Below, piece after piece: positions 6,379 to 14,313 of a stretch of DNA of 22,798 nt (positions within the stretch are counted from its first letter, which is position 1; every line of letters begins with the position of its first letter). This stretch comes from Verrucomicrobiota bacterium (GTDB lineage: Bacteria > Verrucomicrobiota > Verrucomicrobiia > Opitutales > Opitutaceae): contig JAEXPQ010000222.1 of NCBI GenBank assembly GCA_023446735.1, positions 1-22,798 on the forward strand. Reading direction: 5' to 3'. The translations under genes and the position numbers were made by a program. The notes under the pieces were generated by a model, which was not told the origin of the DNA, did no database searches, and saw nothing but the letters and a program-made list of their open reading frames with translations.

Positions 6379-7350
6379 TCAGCCGAGGCGCGTCGGGTTG
6401 GTACGGGCGGTTTCCATCTCCAGCCAAGCCCACTGCTTGTCGACCTCGGCCTGGAAGGCGGCGACGACCTCGGGGTGCTTTTTGAGGTGTTTGAAGCGGC
6501 CCTGCGAGAAGACCCAGTCGGCCACCGGCTTCACCGGCGCGGGACGGTAGTTGATCGTGAACTTGCCCTGTTCGACCTCGAAGAGCGGCCAGAAGTTGCA
6601 GTCCACGCCGAGGCGGGCGCTCTCGATGCCCTGGTCGGAATCGATCTTCCAGCCGGGGATGCAGGGGCTGAGAAGATTGATGAACGACGGACCGTTGTGG
6701 TCGACGGCTTTCTTCATCTTGCGGAAGAGATCACCCACGTCGTGGATACTGGCTTGGGCGACGTAGCCGACGTTGTGGGCGAGCATGATCTTGGTGAGAT
6801 CCTTGCGGTTGCCCTTGCGGCCATACGACTCGCTGCCGACCGGCGTGGTCGTGGTGGCGGCGCCGAGCGGCGTGGCCGACGAGCGCTGCACGCCGGTGTT
6901 CATGTACGCGCCGTTGTCGTAGCAGATGTAGGTGAGGTCGTGGCCGCGCTCCATTGCGCCGGAGAGCGACTGCAGGCCGATGTCGTAGGTGCCGCCGTCG
7001 CCGCCCATGACGACGAACTTCAGCTTCTTGGTGAGGCGGCCCTGGCGGACGAGGGAGCGGTAGCACGCCTCGACGCCGCTCATCATCGCGCTGGCGTTCT
7101 CGAAGGCGGTGTGGATCCACGGAATCTGCCAAGCGGAGTAGGGGAAGATCGAGCTCGCGACTTCGAGGCAGCCGGTGGCGTTGCCGGCGACGATCTCGTA
7201 GTCGTCGGAGAGGCGCGTGAGCATCTTGGTGAAGATGCCGGTGGGGCAGCCGGCGCACATGCGGTGGCCGCCGGAGAACGTGCCCGGGCGGGCGCACATG
7301 GCCTTCGTCTCGGGGGAGAGCTCGGCGAGTTGAGGGGCGTTGATGCTCAT
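6379..7350 (-). CDS. porB: Pyruvate:ferredoxin oxidoreductase, beta subunit (TPP-binding)
   Basis: A 323-residue subunit that binds thiamine diphosphate and the proximal 4Fe-4S cluster of pyruvate synthase. Cys32 and Cys35 (MCAGC), Cys61 (ATGCLEV) and Cys230 (LLSPCIPGW) are the expected cluster ligands. GGDGG (116-120) with the later NGAYMNTG forms the TPP/Mg site. The AWQIPWIHTAFENA segment is typical of pyruvate-type PorB rather than 2-oxoglutarate enzymes. AGGAGA lies about 7 bases ahead of the ATG. The start codon overlaps the porA stop by one base, so translation is likely coupled. It is the last gene of the porCDAB operon. Confidence 0.93.
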   Translation of the reverse strand: MSINAPQLAELSPETKAMCARPGTFSGGHRMCAGCPTGIFTKMLTRLSDDYEIVAGNATGCLEVASSIFPYSAWQIPWIHTAFENASAMMSGVEACYRSLVRQGRLTKKLKFVVMGGDGGTYDIGLQSLSGAMERGHDLTYICYDNGAYMNTGVQRSSATPLGAATTTTPVGSESYGRKGNRKDLTKIMLAHNVGYVAQASIHDVGDLFRKMKKAVDHNGPSFINLLSPCIPGWKIDSDQGIESARLGVDCNFWPLFEVEQGKFTINYRPAPVKPVADWVFSQGRFKHLKKHPEVVAAFQAEVDKQWAWLEMETARTNPTRLG

Positions 7351-8561
7351 TACTTGTCTCCTCGCACGTTGATCCAGCGGCCTTGTAGGGAACCGATCTC
7401 GCCCTTGTCGAGGCAGAGGCGGCTTTCGCCGACGATCTGTTCGATGTGGCGAAGGGTGAGCTCGCGGCCGCCGAGGCCGTAGGTCTGGCCGAGGAGGAGC
7501 GGGCGGTTGTGGGAGTAGTTGTAGACGGCGGTGGTGATCTCGGTGAAGACCGGGCCGTGGGCGCCAAAGCTCGCGCTGCGGTCGAGCACGGTGACAATCT
7601 TGGCGCGCGAGAGCGCCGCGGCGATCTGCGCGTACGGGAAGGGGCGGAAACTGCGGATCTTCAACAAGCCGACCGTCTCGCCCTTGGCGCGCAGCTGGTC
7701 GATGACCTCCTTGATCTCACCGGCGGCGGAGCTGATCGCGACGAGCACGATGTCGGCATCGTCGAGCCGGTACTCCTCGAACAGGCCGTACTGGCGGCCG
7801 AATGCCTTCGCGAACTCGTCGGAGACCTCCTGGATGACGCGGAGGGCGTTGCGCATGCCCTGTTCCTGGCCGCGCTTGTGCTCGATGTAGTAGTCCTGCA
7901 GGTCGAGCGCGCCCCAGGTGACGGGATGGTCGGTATCGAGAATGCTGTGCAGTGGCTGGTGCGGGCCGACGAAGGCGCGCACGGCTGCGTCGTCCTCGAG
8001 CTGCATGGTCTGGATCGAATGGCTGGTGATGAAGCCGTCCTGACAGACCATGAGCGGCAGGCGGACGTCCGGGTGCTCGGCGATCCGCGCGGCCATGACG
8101 AGGTTGTCGTAAGCCTCCTGGTTGGTCTCGCTGTAGAGCTGGATCCAGCCGGTGTCGCGGGCGCCCATCGAGTCGCTGTGGTCGCAATGGATGTTGATCG
8201 GACCGGTGAGCGCGCGGTTGACGAGCGTCATCAGCACCGGCTGGCGCATGGATGCGGCGACGTAGAGCAGCTCCCACATGTAGGCCATGCCGGCCGAGCT
8301 GGTGGCGGTCATCACGCGGCCGCCGGCGGCGCTGGCGCCGATGCACGCGCTCATCGCGGAGTGCTCGGACTCGACGGTGACGAACTCGGTGTCGACCTGA
8401 CCGTTGGCGACGAAGGTGGAAAAGTCCTCCACGACCTGCGTCGACGGCGTGATCGGGAAAGCGGCGACAACGTCGGGGTTGATCTGGCGCATCGCCTCGG
8501 CGCAGGCGCCGGCGCCGGTGATCGGGACGATCTTGGGGGTTCCGGTGGTGGCGAGTTTCAT
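7350..8561 (-). CDS. porA: Pyruvate:ferredoxin oxidoreductase, alpha subunit
   Basis: A 403-residue alpha subunit containing the pyrimidine-binding half of the TPP site and the substrate-binding domain. Family features include GAGACAEAMRQINPDVVAAF-type opening, PITPSTQVVE, VESEHSAMSACIGASAAGGR, TSSAGMAYMWELLYVAASMR and RDTGWIQLYSETNQEAYDN. The C-terminal third is the transketolase-C-like domain (LLKIRSFRPFP, then VLDRSASFGAHGP). GAGGT precedes the ATG by 7 bases, inside the porD end; porD stops 3 bp upstream. It works in complex with PorB, PorC and PorD to convert pyruvate and CoA to acetyl-CoA and CO2, reducing ferredoxin, or the reverse. Confidence 0.94.
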   Translation of the reverse strand: MKLATTGTPKIVPITGAGACAEAMRQINPDVVAAFPITPSTQVVEDFSTFVANGQVDTEFVTVESEHSAMSACIGASAAGGRVMTATSSAGMAYMWELLYVAASMRQPVLMTLVNRALTGPINIHCDHSDSMGARDTGWIQLYSETNQEAYDNLVMAARIAEHPDVRLPLMVCQDGFITSHSIQTMQLEDDAAVRAFVGPHQPLHSILDTDHPVTWGALDLQDYYIEHKRGQEQGMRNALRVIQEVSDEFAKAFGRQYGLFEEYRLDDADIVLVAISSAAGEIKEVIDQLRAKGETVGLLKIRSFRPFPYAQIAAALSRAKIVTVLDRSASFGAHGPVFTEITTAVYNYSHNRPLLLGQTYGLGGRELTLRHIEQIVGESRLCLDKGEIGSLQGRWINVRGDK

Positions 8562-8564
8562 GGG

Positions 8565-8894
8565 TCAGACCTCGTCGCGGACCATCTCGAGGGCCTTGGC
8601 CTGGCCCTGCTTGTTGACGGGACACTCGCGCACGCAGAGGCCGCAGCCCTTGCAGTGGTAGTAGTTGATTTCCTTGACGAACTTGCGCGGCGCACCGGCG
8701 GGATCGGCGCCGGCCTCCAGCAGGATGGCGTCCTCCGGGCAGAACTCCCAGCAGGCGAGGCAGTGCGTGCAATGCTCGCGGTGGGTGATCGGTTTCCAGG
8801 TGCGCCAGGAACCGGTTTCGTATCGTGCGGCGCTGCCGGCTTCGGTGATGACGCCGCCGTAGGGCAGGTCCTGCCAGTTCTTGAGAGTGCTCAT
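8565..8894 (-). CDS. porD: Pyruvate:ferredoxin oxidoreductase, delta (2x4Fe-4S ferredoxin) subunit
   Basis: A 109-residue electron-transfer subunit. Two ferredoxin motifs are complete: Cys42, 45, 48, 52 (CTHCLACWEFCP) and Cys81, 84, 87, 91 (CKGCGLCVRECP). The N-terminal 35 residues (including GGVITEAGSAARYETGSWR) match the PorD-specific extension that docks on the alpha/beta subunits. It passes electrons from the PorB cluster to external ferredoxin. There is no clear ribosome-binding site ahead of it, and a 106-bp gap separates it from porC. Confidence 0.94.
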   Translation of the reverse strand: MSTLKNWQDLPYGGVITEAGSAARYETGSWRTWKPITHREHCTHCLACWEFCPEDAILLEAGADPAGAPRKFVKEINYYHCKGCGLCVRECPVNKQGQAKALEMVRDEV

Positions 8895-9000
8895 TGGGGC
8901 AAATACGGATGTCGAGAGTCCGGGGCCGAGTGACGAGAGCGGGATCGGTTCTTCGGTGCCGCCGGTCGCTCGCCGTTCGTCGCTCGATCGGGTTGGTTCT

Positions 9001-9594
9001 TCAGCCGATCTGGCAGAGATCGTGACCCTGTTGGACGGCCTGCAGGTTTTTCTCCACGAGGTCGGGCCCGAGCAGGCCGGCGATGACGTGCGCGGCCTCC
9101 TCCTTGAGCTTCTCGACGCCGATGATGTGCGGGGCGACCTTGGCGAAGGCGCCGAGCATGGTGGAGTTGGGAATCTCGCGCTTGAAGAGCGCGCGGGAGA
9201 TGCGGTTGGCGGCGACGGTGACCACGTGGTTGTCGAGGCCGAGGATGCGGCGCACCTCGTCGGGAGACTTCTCGATGTTGACGATGAAGACCGTGTGCTC
9301 GGCGGCGCCGTCCTTGACGGCGGGCAGGGGCAGCAGGGTGGCGTCGATCACGATCACGACGTCGGGCGTCGTAACTGGAGTATGGATCCGGATGGTCGTT
9401 TCGCTGAAACGGTTGAACGCCTTGACCGGCGCGCCGCGGCGCTCGGGGCCGTACTCGGGGAAGGCGACGACGTTGCGGCCGGTGCCCTGCACGCATTCGG
9501 CGAGGGACTTGGCGCCCGTGACTGCGCCCTGGCCGCCGCGGCCGTGCCAACGGATTTCGAAGTACCGGGAGATCTGTTCGGGGGTGCTGACCAT
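9001..9594 (-). CDS. porC: Pyruvate:ferredoxin oxidoreductase, gamma subunit
   Basis: A 197-residue gamma subunit, the first gene of the operon. IRWHGRGGQGAVTGAKSLAE (residues about 14-33) is the signature of the 2-oxoacid oxidoreductase gamma domain, followed by PEYGPERRGAPVKAFNRFS and the late NSTMLGAFAKV, both family-typical. The domain binds CoA-side elements and stabilises the alpha/beta core. Length is normal for PorC. It is divergent from the SDR gene at 9802. The VGPD-like C-terminus is ordinary. A branched-chain 2-oxoacid enzyme (VOR) is possible from this subunit alone, but PorB favours pyruvate. Confidence 0.92.
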   Translation of the reverse strand: MVSTPEQISRYFEIRWHGRGGQGAVTGAKSLAECVQGTGRNVVAFPEYGPERRGAPVKAFNRFSETTIRIHTPVTTPDVVIVIDATLLPLPAVKDGAAEHTVFIVNIEKSPDEVRRILGLDNHVVTVAANRISRALFKREIPNSTMLGAFAKVAPHIIGVEKLKEEAAHVIAGLLGPDLVEKNLQAVQQGHDLCQIG

Positions 9595-9676
9595 CGGTTG
9601 TGGAGCCTGGGGTTTGCGGAGGCGAAAGGCGCGAACGTGGGGAGCGGCGACCGCTAGACAATCCCGAACTTATTCC

Positions 9677-9698
9677 GGCTCCTAATTTACGCGGAGCC
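9677..9698. promoter_or_regulatory. Inverted repeat in the porC/SDR divergent gap
   Basis: ggctcc and ggagcc are separated by the AT-rich spacer taatttacgc. It lies roughly midway in the 207-bp gap (9595-9801) between the porC start and the SDR start, where promoters for both must lie. It could be an operator for either gene; the arms are only 6 bp, so chance is possible. Confidence 0.3.
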
Positions 9699-9801
9699 CA
9701 GGAAAAGCACCGCGGGCGCCGCGCGTGATCGCCCCGGGAGCGACGTCCGCCGCCGGCTGCTCGACGGTTGCGCTCGGCCGGCGAATTGCCTCTGTGGCGG
9801 C

Positions 9802-10566
9802 ATGCTGTCCATCGATCTCTCCGACCGCGTGGCGGTCGTCACCGGCGCCAGCGGCGAACTGGGGCGGGTCATCGCCCGCACGCTGGCGCAGGCGGGCGCC
9901 GATGTGGCGCTCACCTATCTCAACGCTGCCGAGAAGGCGGAAACCCTCGCCGCGGAGATCGCGGCCACCGGGCGGCGTGCGAAGGCCTTTCGGGTCGACG
10001 TGACCTCGCCGGAGTCGATCCGGGGGTTGCGCGACGCGGTGCGCGCCTGGCACCGCGATCCCGACATCGTCGTGAACAACGCCGTGGTGCAGTATCCGTG
10101 GCGGTCGGTGCTGGAGCAGCCGGTGGCCGACTACGAGAGCCAGTTCCGGTCGTGTGTCCTGCACAACGTGCACATGGCGCAGGCCTTCGTGCCGGCGATG
10201 GTCGCGCGACGGTGGGGCCGGGTGATCGCGATCAACACCGAGTGCGCGATGCAGATGTTCCCGACCCAGTCGGCCTACGTGGCGGGCAAGCGCGGGATGG
10301 ACGGCGTGCTGCGCGTGCTGGCGAAGGAGGTCGGCGAGCGGGCGGTCACCGTGAACCAGGTCGCCCCCGGCTGGACGGTGAGCGGGAAAGACCGTATCGA
10401 AGGAACGGAGGTGAGGCCCGAGTACGATCGCAACGTGCCGCTGCGGCGCCGCGGCACCGACCAGGAGGTCGCCAACGTGGTGGCGTTCCTCGCGTCCGAC
10501 CTGGCGAGCTTCATCACGGGGGCGTACGTGCCCGTGTGCGGCGGCAATGTGATGCCGACGATCTAG
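9802..10566 (+). CDS. SDR-family oxidoreductase (254 aa)
   Basis: A classical short-chain dehydrogenase/reductase. The cofactor motif TGASGELG is at residues 14-21, DVT at 66-68, the NNA motif at 92-94 and the catalytic YVAGK at 159-163. Asn122 fits the active-site Asn. The usual catalytic Ser, 13 residues before Tyr159, is replaced by Thr146 (INTECAMQ), which may keep activity or mark altered chemistry. VAPGWTVSG after the active site and the C-terminal FITGAYVPVCGGNVM are typical of FabG-like members. Absence of an acidic residue at the end of strand 2 suggests NADPH rather than NADH, as inference. Substrate unknown. It stands alone between the por operon and tonB. Confidence 0.88.
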   Translation: MLSIDLSDRVAVVTGASGELGRVIARTLAQAGADVALTYLNAAEKAETLAAEIAATGRRAKAFRVDVTSPESIRGLRDAVRAWHRDPDIVVNNAVVQYPWRSVLEQPVADYESQFRSCVLHNVHMAQAFVPAMVARRWGRVIAINTECAMQMFPTQSAYVAGKRGMDGVLRVLAKEVGERAVTVNQVAPGWTVSGKDRIEGTEVRPEYDRNVPLRRRGTDQEVANVVAFLASDLASFITGAYVPVCGGNVMPTI

Positions 10567-10752
10567 CGGACCGGCGGGAGGCCGGGGGGGGCGGGTCGGC
10601 AGTTTCCGAGGTTTGTCCTAAGAAAATCCGCGGTCGTGCGTGTTCATGGTGTAACCCACCCCAAAATCATGATCACGAAACTCGCCTTCCTGCCCCGGCT
10701 GCTGCCGGGAATCTTCCACCGGTCCGTCGCCGCCACGGTCGGCAGCTATCGG

Positions 10753-11448
10753 ATGCCCAGCAATCGGGCCTTCTTCTACGGTGTCTCCGTCTCGGCCGTG
10801 CTGCATGCCGCGGTGCTGTTCGGGATCAACCGTGGCCCGGAAACACCGCTCTCGGCCGACGGGTCCGACATCGTGGTGCGCAAGAATTGGCCGGATCCGT
10901 TGCCTGTGGATCTCACACCCCCGCCTCCGCCCGAGCCTGCCAAAGAGGCAAAGGACAAACCGGAAGATAAGCCCGTGGCGGTGTCGGAGGACTATGCGCG
11001 GCTGCCGACGCCGCTCGCGCCGCCGATTCCGGGTGCTATGGTGCTTCCGGGGGATCGGCCGGACCTTGGGAAAATTCCCGACAAGAACAGTTTCCGGTGG
11101 GCGCCGCCCTCCGTTCCCGCTGGCCCGGGAGCGGGGAACGGGTTCGGGAAGGTCTTCAGCACCGTGGACCTCGACAAAGTCCCAGTCGCGACCAGCCGGG
11201 CGGCGCCCCGCTATCCCTTCGAAATGAAGCGCGAGGGTCGTAGCGGTACAGTGGTGATGCGGTTCGTGGTCGACAGCCGCGGGGAGGTTTCGGCCGTCGA
11301 GATCATCAGCGCGAGCAGCCCGGAGTTCGCCCGCGAGGCGACCACCGCGATGCTGCGCTGGAAGTTCAAGGCCGGCATGAAGGACGGCAAGCGGGTGGCC
11401 ACCCTCATGGAGATGCCGATGGAGTTCTCGCTGGAGAAGAACAGCTGA
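10753..11448 (+). CDS. TonB-family energy transducer
   Basis: A 231-residue inner-membrane-anchored periplasmic protein that transmits proton-motive force to outer-membrane receptors. Residues 7-25 (FFYGVSVSAVLHAAVLFGI) are the membrane anchor with the expected Ser and His; residues about 49-75 are Pro/Lys/Glu-rich (PPPPPEPAKEAKDKP). The last 85 residues are the TonB C-terminal domain (AAPRYPFEMKREGRSGTVVMRFVVDSRGEV... ATTAMLRWKFKAG). I chose the ATG at 10753 because it leaves a short cytoplasmic tail as in other TonB proteins; an ATG at 10669 would add 28 residues. No ExbB/ExbD genes are adjacent. A strong terminator follows. Confidence 0.87.
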   Translation: MPSNRAFFYGVSVSAVLHAAVLFGINRGPETPLSADGSDIVVRKNWPDPLPVDLTPPPPPEPAKEAKDKPEDKPVAVSEDYARLPTPLAPPIPGAMVLPGDRPDLGKIPDKNSFRWAPPSVPAGPGAGNGFGKVFSTVDLDKVPVATSRAAPRYPFEMKREGRSGTVVMRFVVDSRGEVSAVEIISASSPEFAREATTAMLRWKFKAGMKDGKRVATLMEMPMEFSLEKNS

Positions 11449-11472
11449 GTATCGGCGCGGGACTTGTTGGGG

Positions 11473-11510
11473 AGCCAGCTGCGGCCGGACCGCGGCTGGC
11501 TTGTTGTTGT
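11473..11510 (+). terminator. Rho-independent terminator of the TonB gene
   Basis: The 12-base arms agccagctgcgg and ccgcggctggct pair fully with one G-U, around a CCGGA loop. They are followed by TTGTTGTTGT. It begins 25 bp after the stop of the TonB gene. Confidence 0.85.
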
Positions 11511-11555
11511 CGGAGTGGTTGACTGGTGCGCGCGGAGGTGGCTGGTACTGAGCGC

Positions 11556-12359
11556 ATGGGCACGGAATACGTTCATGGTTATTCGAAGCGCGAGGGCGAA
11601 CGGCTGCGGGACCAGGCTGCGACGCTCACGGAGCTGTTGCACGGCGACACGCGCTACCCGGCGGGCAGCCTGGTGCTCGAAGCCGGCTGCGGAGTGGGCG
11701 CCCAAACGGTGACGCTCGCGGCGAACTCGCCGGAGGCGCAGTTCGTGTCGGTCGACATCTCGCCGGTCTCGCTGGCGCGCGCGGAAATGCAGGTGCGCGC
11801 CCAGGGCTTTGCCAACGTCGTGTTTCAGCAGGCCGACATCTTCTCGCTGCCGTTTGGGGAGGCGCAGTTCGACCACGTCTTCCTGTGCTTCGTGCTCGAG
11901 CACCTCGCCGATCCGGTGGGCGCCCTGGCCGGCCTGCGGCGGGTGCTCAAGCCCGGCGGCACGCTCACGGTGATCGAGGGCGACCATGGCTCCACGTTCT
12001 TTCATCCGGACGACCGCGACGCGCGGCGCACGGTCGAGTGCCTGGTGGAGCTACAGCGGCGCGGCGGCGGGGATGCACTCATCGGGCGGAGGCTGTATCC
12101 GCTGCTCACCACCGCCGGTTTCGGCGAGGCGACGGTGTCGCCGCGGATGGTCTATGCGGACGGCGCTGACCCGGTGCTGCAGGATGGGTTCACCCGGAAG
12201 ACGTTCGGCGCGATGGTCGAGGGCGTGACCGAGGCCGCGTTGGCGGCGGACCTGATGGCGCCGGCGGAGTGGGCGGCGGGCGTGTGCGGACTGTACCGGG
12301 CGGCCGAGCCGGATGGCGTGTTCTGCTACACGTTCTTCAAGGCGGTGGCGGTTCGTTGA
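11556..12359 (+). CDS. Class I SAM-dependent methyltransferase (267 aa)
   Basis: A Rossmann-fold methyltransferase. Motif I is VLEAGCGVGAQT (residues 40-51), the acidic residue ending strand 2 is Asp67 (VSVDIS), FQQADIFSLPF is the motif II/adenine region, and FDHVFLCFVLEHLADP then LRRVLKPGGTLTVIEGDHG are motifs III-IV. It resembles the UbiE/Methyltransf_11 group that methylates small molecules, though no specific substrate is evident. The ATG at 11556 is preferred; a GTG at 11526 is in frame. The C-terminal 110 residues (after HPDD) form a helical cap that may hold the substrate. It ends 15 bp from the convergent exported-protein gene. Confidence 0.87.
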   Translation: MGTEYVHGYSKREGERLRDQAATLTELLHGDTRYPAGSLVLEAGCGVGAQTVTLAANSPEAQFVSVDISPVSLARAEMQVRAQGFANVVFQQADIFSLPFGEAQFDHVFLCFVLEHLADPVGALAGLRRVLKPGGTLTVIEGDHGSTFFHPDDRDARRTVECLVELQRRGGGDALIGRRLYPLLTTAGFGEATVSPRMVYADGADPVLQDGFTRKTFGAMVEGVTEAALAADLMAPAEWAAGVCGLYRAAEPDGVFCYTFFKAVAVR

Positions 12360-12374
12360 GGGGTCCGTGCGGTC

Positions 12375-13190
12375 TCACGGGCCGGAGGCCGGCGGGGCGT
12401 CCGTCCGGCGTGGTCCATGATATTCCCAGTGGTCCGCGCAGGTGATCGTGCGGTCGGAACGGACCTCGACCGCGCGGACGGAGGCGGGCGCCTTGAGTTT
12501 GCTGTGCGCGCTCTGGCGGACGAGGAGCCAGCGGTTGGCGGCGTCGAGCGTGTACTCGGAGGTGCCGGTGAACTCGCGGACGAAGGTGCCGTCCCGCTCG
12601 AACGGAAGGTTGAGGGCGCGATACTCGATACGCCGCGCGAAGCCACGAGTGGTGTCGATCCAGGTGGTCATCGTGATGGCGACGCCGTCCATCCGGCTAC
12701 AGGTGACGAAACCGCGACAGCGGGCGCCGTCGATCACCGCCTCGCCGGCCGGCTGTGTATCCGTGGCATTGTGGCTGACGAGCGGGTGATCCGGCCGGTA
12801 CAGGGCGTCGACGAGCGGACCGAGGGTGGTGGCGACGGCATCGGCCTTGTCGCGCGTGAGATCCCGGTTGTCGACCCTGACCTCGGTCACGGCGACGGCG
12901 GGTTCAGCGCCGGTGCGGTGCTCGAGCCGGGCGGTCACGCGGGAGCGGGTGGTGCTGCGGTCGAGCCGGGCGGTTTCTTCGATCACGGCCCGGCCGGGAA
13001 AGAACCAGCGCGAGGCGCGGGCGATTTGGGCGGCGCTGGCCCAGAGGGCGGAGTCCGCGGGCGGGCCGGCGGCCGTGACCGCACCGGGGGAGAACGCGGC
13101 GACGCCCAGCAGCACACCGGCGAGAAGGCGCGCATGCAGCCGCCGGTCGGGCTGGTGCGAGGAGGTGGCGAAGGGCAGCGGTTGGTGCAT
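12375..13190 (-). CDS. Hypothetical exported protein (271 aa)
   Basis: The N-terminus (about 19 polar/basic residues, then LLAGVLLGVAAFSPGAVTA, then AGPPADS) looks like a signal peptide with cleavage near residue 40. The mature part is rich in alternating charged/beta-type segments (AVIEETARLDRS, SRVTARLEHRT, EVRVDNRDL), then a pair of cysteines (RCRGFVTCS) and a long beta-rich C-terminus. This pattern recalls proteins with a LolA-like or similar curved sheet, but I cannot assign a family. It shares its orientation with the MerR and small-domain genes upstream, with a 131-bp gap, and converges on the methyltransferase. Confidence 0.65.
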   Translation of the reverse strand: MHQPLPFATSSHQPDRRLHARLLAGVLLGVAAFSPGAVTAAGPPADSALWASAAQIARASRWFFPGRAVIEETARLDRSTTRSRVTARLEHRTGAEPAVAVTEVRVDNRDLTRDKADAVATTLGPLVDALYRPDHPLVSHNATDTQPAGEAVIDGARCRGFVTCSRMDGVAITMTTWIDTTRGFARRIEYRALNLPFERDGTFVREFTGTSEYTLDAANRWLLVRQSAHSKLKAPASVRAVEVRSDRTITCADHWEYHGPRRTDAPPASGP

Positions 13191-13321
13191 GACGACGGCG
13201 CGAGCGAACGAAGCCGTTCACCCGATCCTGGCAGCATGGGAGGATGCCCGGCGCGTGTCGGCATCGATGTGACGAGCGGTCGGACCGGCCGGACCGTCGG
13301 TCGGGGCGAGCGACGGAAGTC

Positions 13322-13882
13322 TCAACGGGACTTGCGCCGGGGCCGGCCGGCGGCGGTCGACGACCAGTGGCGGATCGCGGCGATCTCGGCCGCCGGAATT
13401 CCGAGGGACTCGAGGAAGTCCTGGTGCGCTTCGGGAGAGAGCTTCTCGAACTCTTGGTGCCAGCGGGCGCGGTCGTTCTCGTCGAGGCCGCAGGCCTCAA
13501 GAAGTTGCACCCAGCGTTCTTTGGTCATCGCGCGGGTGCGGCCGGCGGCGGAACGGTCGCACAGGAGCGCGAGCGCGACCTGCTGTTGGCGGCGGAGCGC
13601 GGCGATCTCGCGGTTGAGGTCGGTAAGCCGCCGGTCGAGGGCGTCGGCGATCGGGGCGCACAGGGTGGGCGAGGGATCCAGCGCGGCGTCGATGTCCGCC
13701 AGAGGCAGGCCGGCGGCGCGCAGTTCGCAAATACGGGCGAGGCGGGCTTCGTCGTCCGCTGAGTAGAGGCGGTGGCCGGCGGATGTGCGGTACTCGGGGC
13801 GCAACAGGCCGAGCCGATCGTAGTAGAGGAGCGCCGTGCGGGAGAGGCCGAACTGAGCGGCGAGGTGGCGGATGGTTTTCAC
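13322..13882 (-). CDS. MerR-family regulator with C-terminal ligand-type domain
   Basis: A 186-residue regulator starting with GTG. Residues 1-45 are the MerR winged helix (MKTIRHLAAQFGLSRTALLY, YDRLGLLRPEYRT, GHRLYS). Residues about 75-110 form the dimerisation coiled coil. Residues 119-174 are a separate domain (MTKERWVQLLEACGL... EAHQDFLESLGIPAAEIAAIR), which I recall in other MerR proteins. No cysteine metal site is evident, so a small-molecule or protein signal is more likely than a metal. The next gene upstream on the same strand, 14021-14206, encodes this C-terminal domain alone. The target promoter is unknown but may be the adjacent 14206-14374 region. Confidence 0.88.
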   Translation of the reverse strand: MKTIRHLAAQFGLSRTALLYYDRLGLLRPEYRTSAGHRLYSADDEARLARICELRAAGLPLADIDAALDPSPTLCAPIADALDRRLTDLNREIAALRRQQQVALALLCDRSAAGRTRAMTKERWVQLLEACGLDENDRARWHQEFEKLSPEAHQDFLESLGIPAAEIAAIRHWSSTAAGRPRRKSR

Positions 13883-13979
13883 GGGCCGGAGCGGGGAAAC
13901 GACGAGGCAACGAAGCGAACTAGGGCGGAAGTGGGGACTCCGTGGTGGAGGTTTGGGCGGAAGGGGAAGGCGAAAGGGC

Positions 13980-14006
13980 GGGGTCGGCGGTGGATCCGCC
14001 GGCCCC
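13980..14006 (-). terminator. Hairpin terminator after the 61-aa gene
   Basis: The arms ggggtcggcgg and ccgccggcccc pair over 11 bases with one G-U around a TGGAT loop. In minus-strand direction the hairpin starts 14 bp after the 61-aa stop and is followed by a C/T-rich stretch rather than a pure U-run. It would separate this gene from merR. Confidence 0.6.
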
Positions 14007-14020
14007 GTGGGACGGGGGCG

Positions 14021-14206
14021 TCAGGCGCGGCTGCGGGCGCGGATGTCGCGGATGGCTTCGGCCGGGAAGCCGAGGTATTCGAGGAAGCTTTGGTGGGCCT
14101 CCGGATACCGCTTTTCGAAGGCGGCATGCAACCGCGCTTTCTGTTCGGTGGTGACGCCGGCGTCGTCGAGCACGGCGATGAACTGGTCCTTGGTGACGGG
14201 TTTCAT
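14021..14206 (-). CDS. Stand-alone version of the adjacent MerR regulator's C-terminal domain (61 aa)
   Basis: A 61-residue protein consisting almost only of the domain found at residues 119-174 of the neighbouring MerR protein. By hand, about 26 of 56 positions are identical, including TK, AR-H, FEK, PEAHQ, FLE, LG-PA and IR. Predicted to be all helical and cytoplasmic. AAAGGA sits about 8 bases ahead of the ATG at 14206, one of the clearest ribosome-binding sites in the window, which supports the start and the gene. It has its own terminator (13980-14006) and lies after another gene's terminator, so it is probably monocistronic. A role as a partner or antagonist of the regulator is inference; a small stress protein of the same fold is the alternative. 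Confidence 0.8.
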   Translation of the reverse strand: MKPVTKDQFIAVLDDAGVTTEQKARLHAAFEKRYPEAHQSFLEYLGFPAEAIRDIRARSRA

Positions 14207-14313
14207 GGTGGATCCTTTCTGGTTGGCGAATACGAGGTCGGCGTTGGTGCCGACGGGCGCAGTGTGCCGGGTGAAGCGGTAGTCACCTCCAGCGATTTCC
14301 GGGCGACGAGGCC

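Noticed and set aside
5473..7482. Plus-strand 669-codon frame opposite the HNH and porB genes
   Set aside because: Antisense shadow of two well-supported genes; composition is not protein-like.
10669..10752. N-terminal extension of the TonB protein from an upstream ATG
   Set aside because: Adds an Arg-rich tail ahead of the anchor that TonB proteins lack; no ribosome-binding site. Kept only as an alternative start.
13240..13321. GGTCGG/CCGGCC repeats before the merR stop
   Set aside because: Short, overlapping and expected at this GC content; no clear hairpin with a tail.
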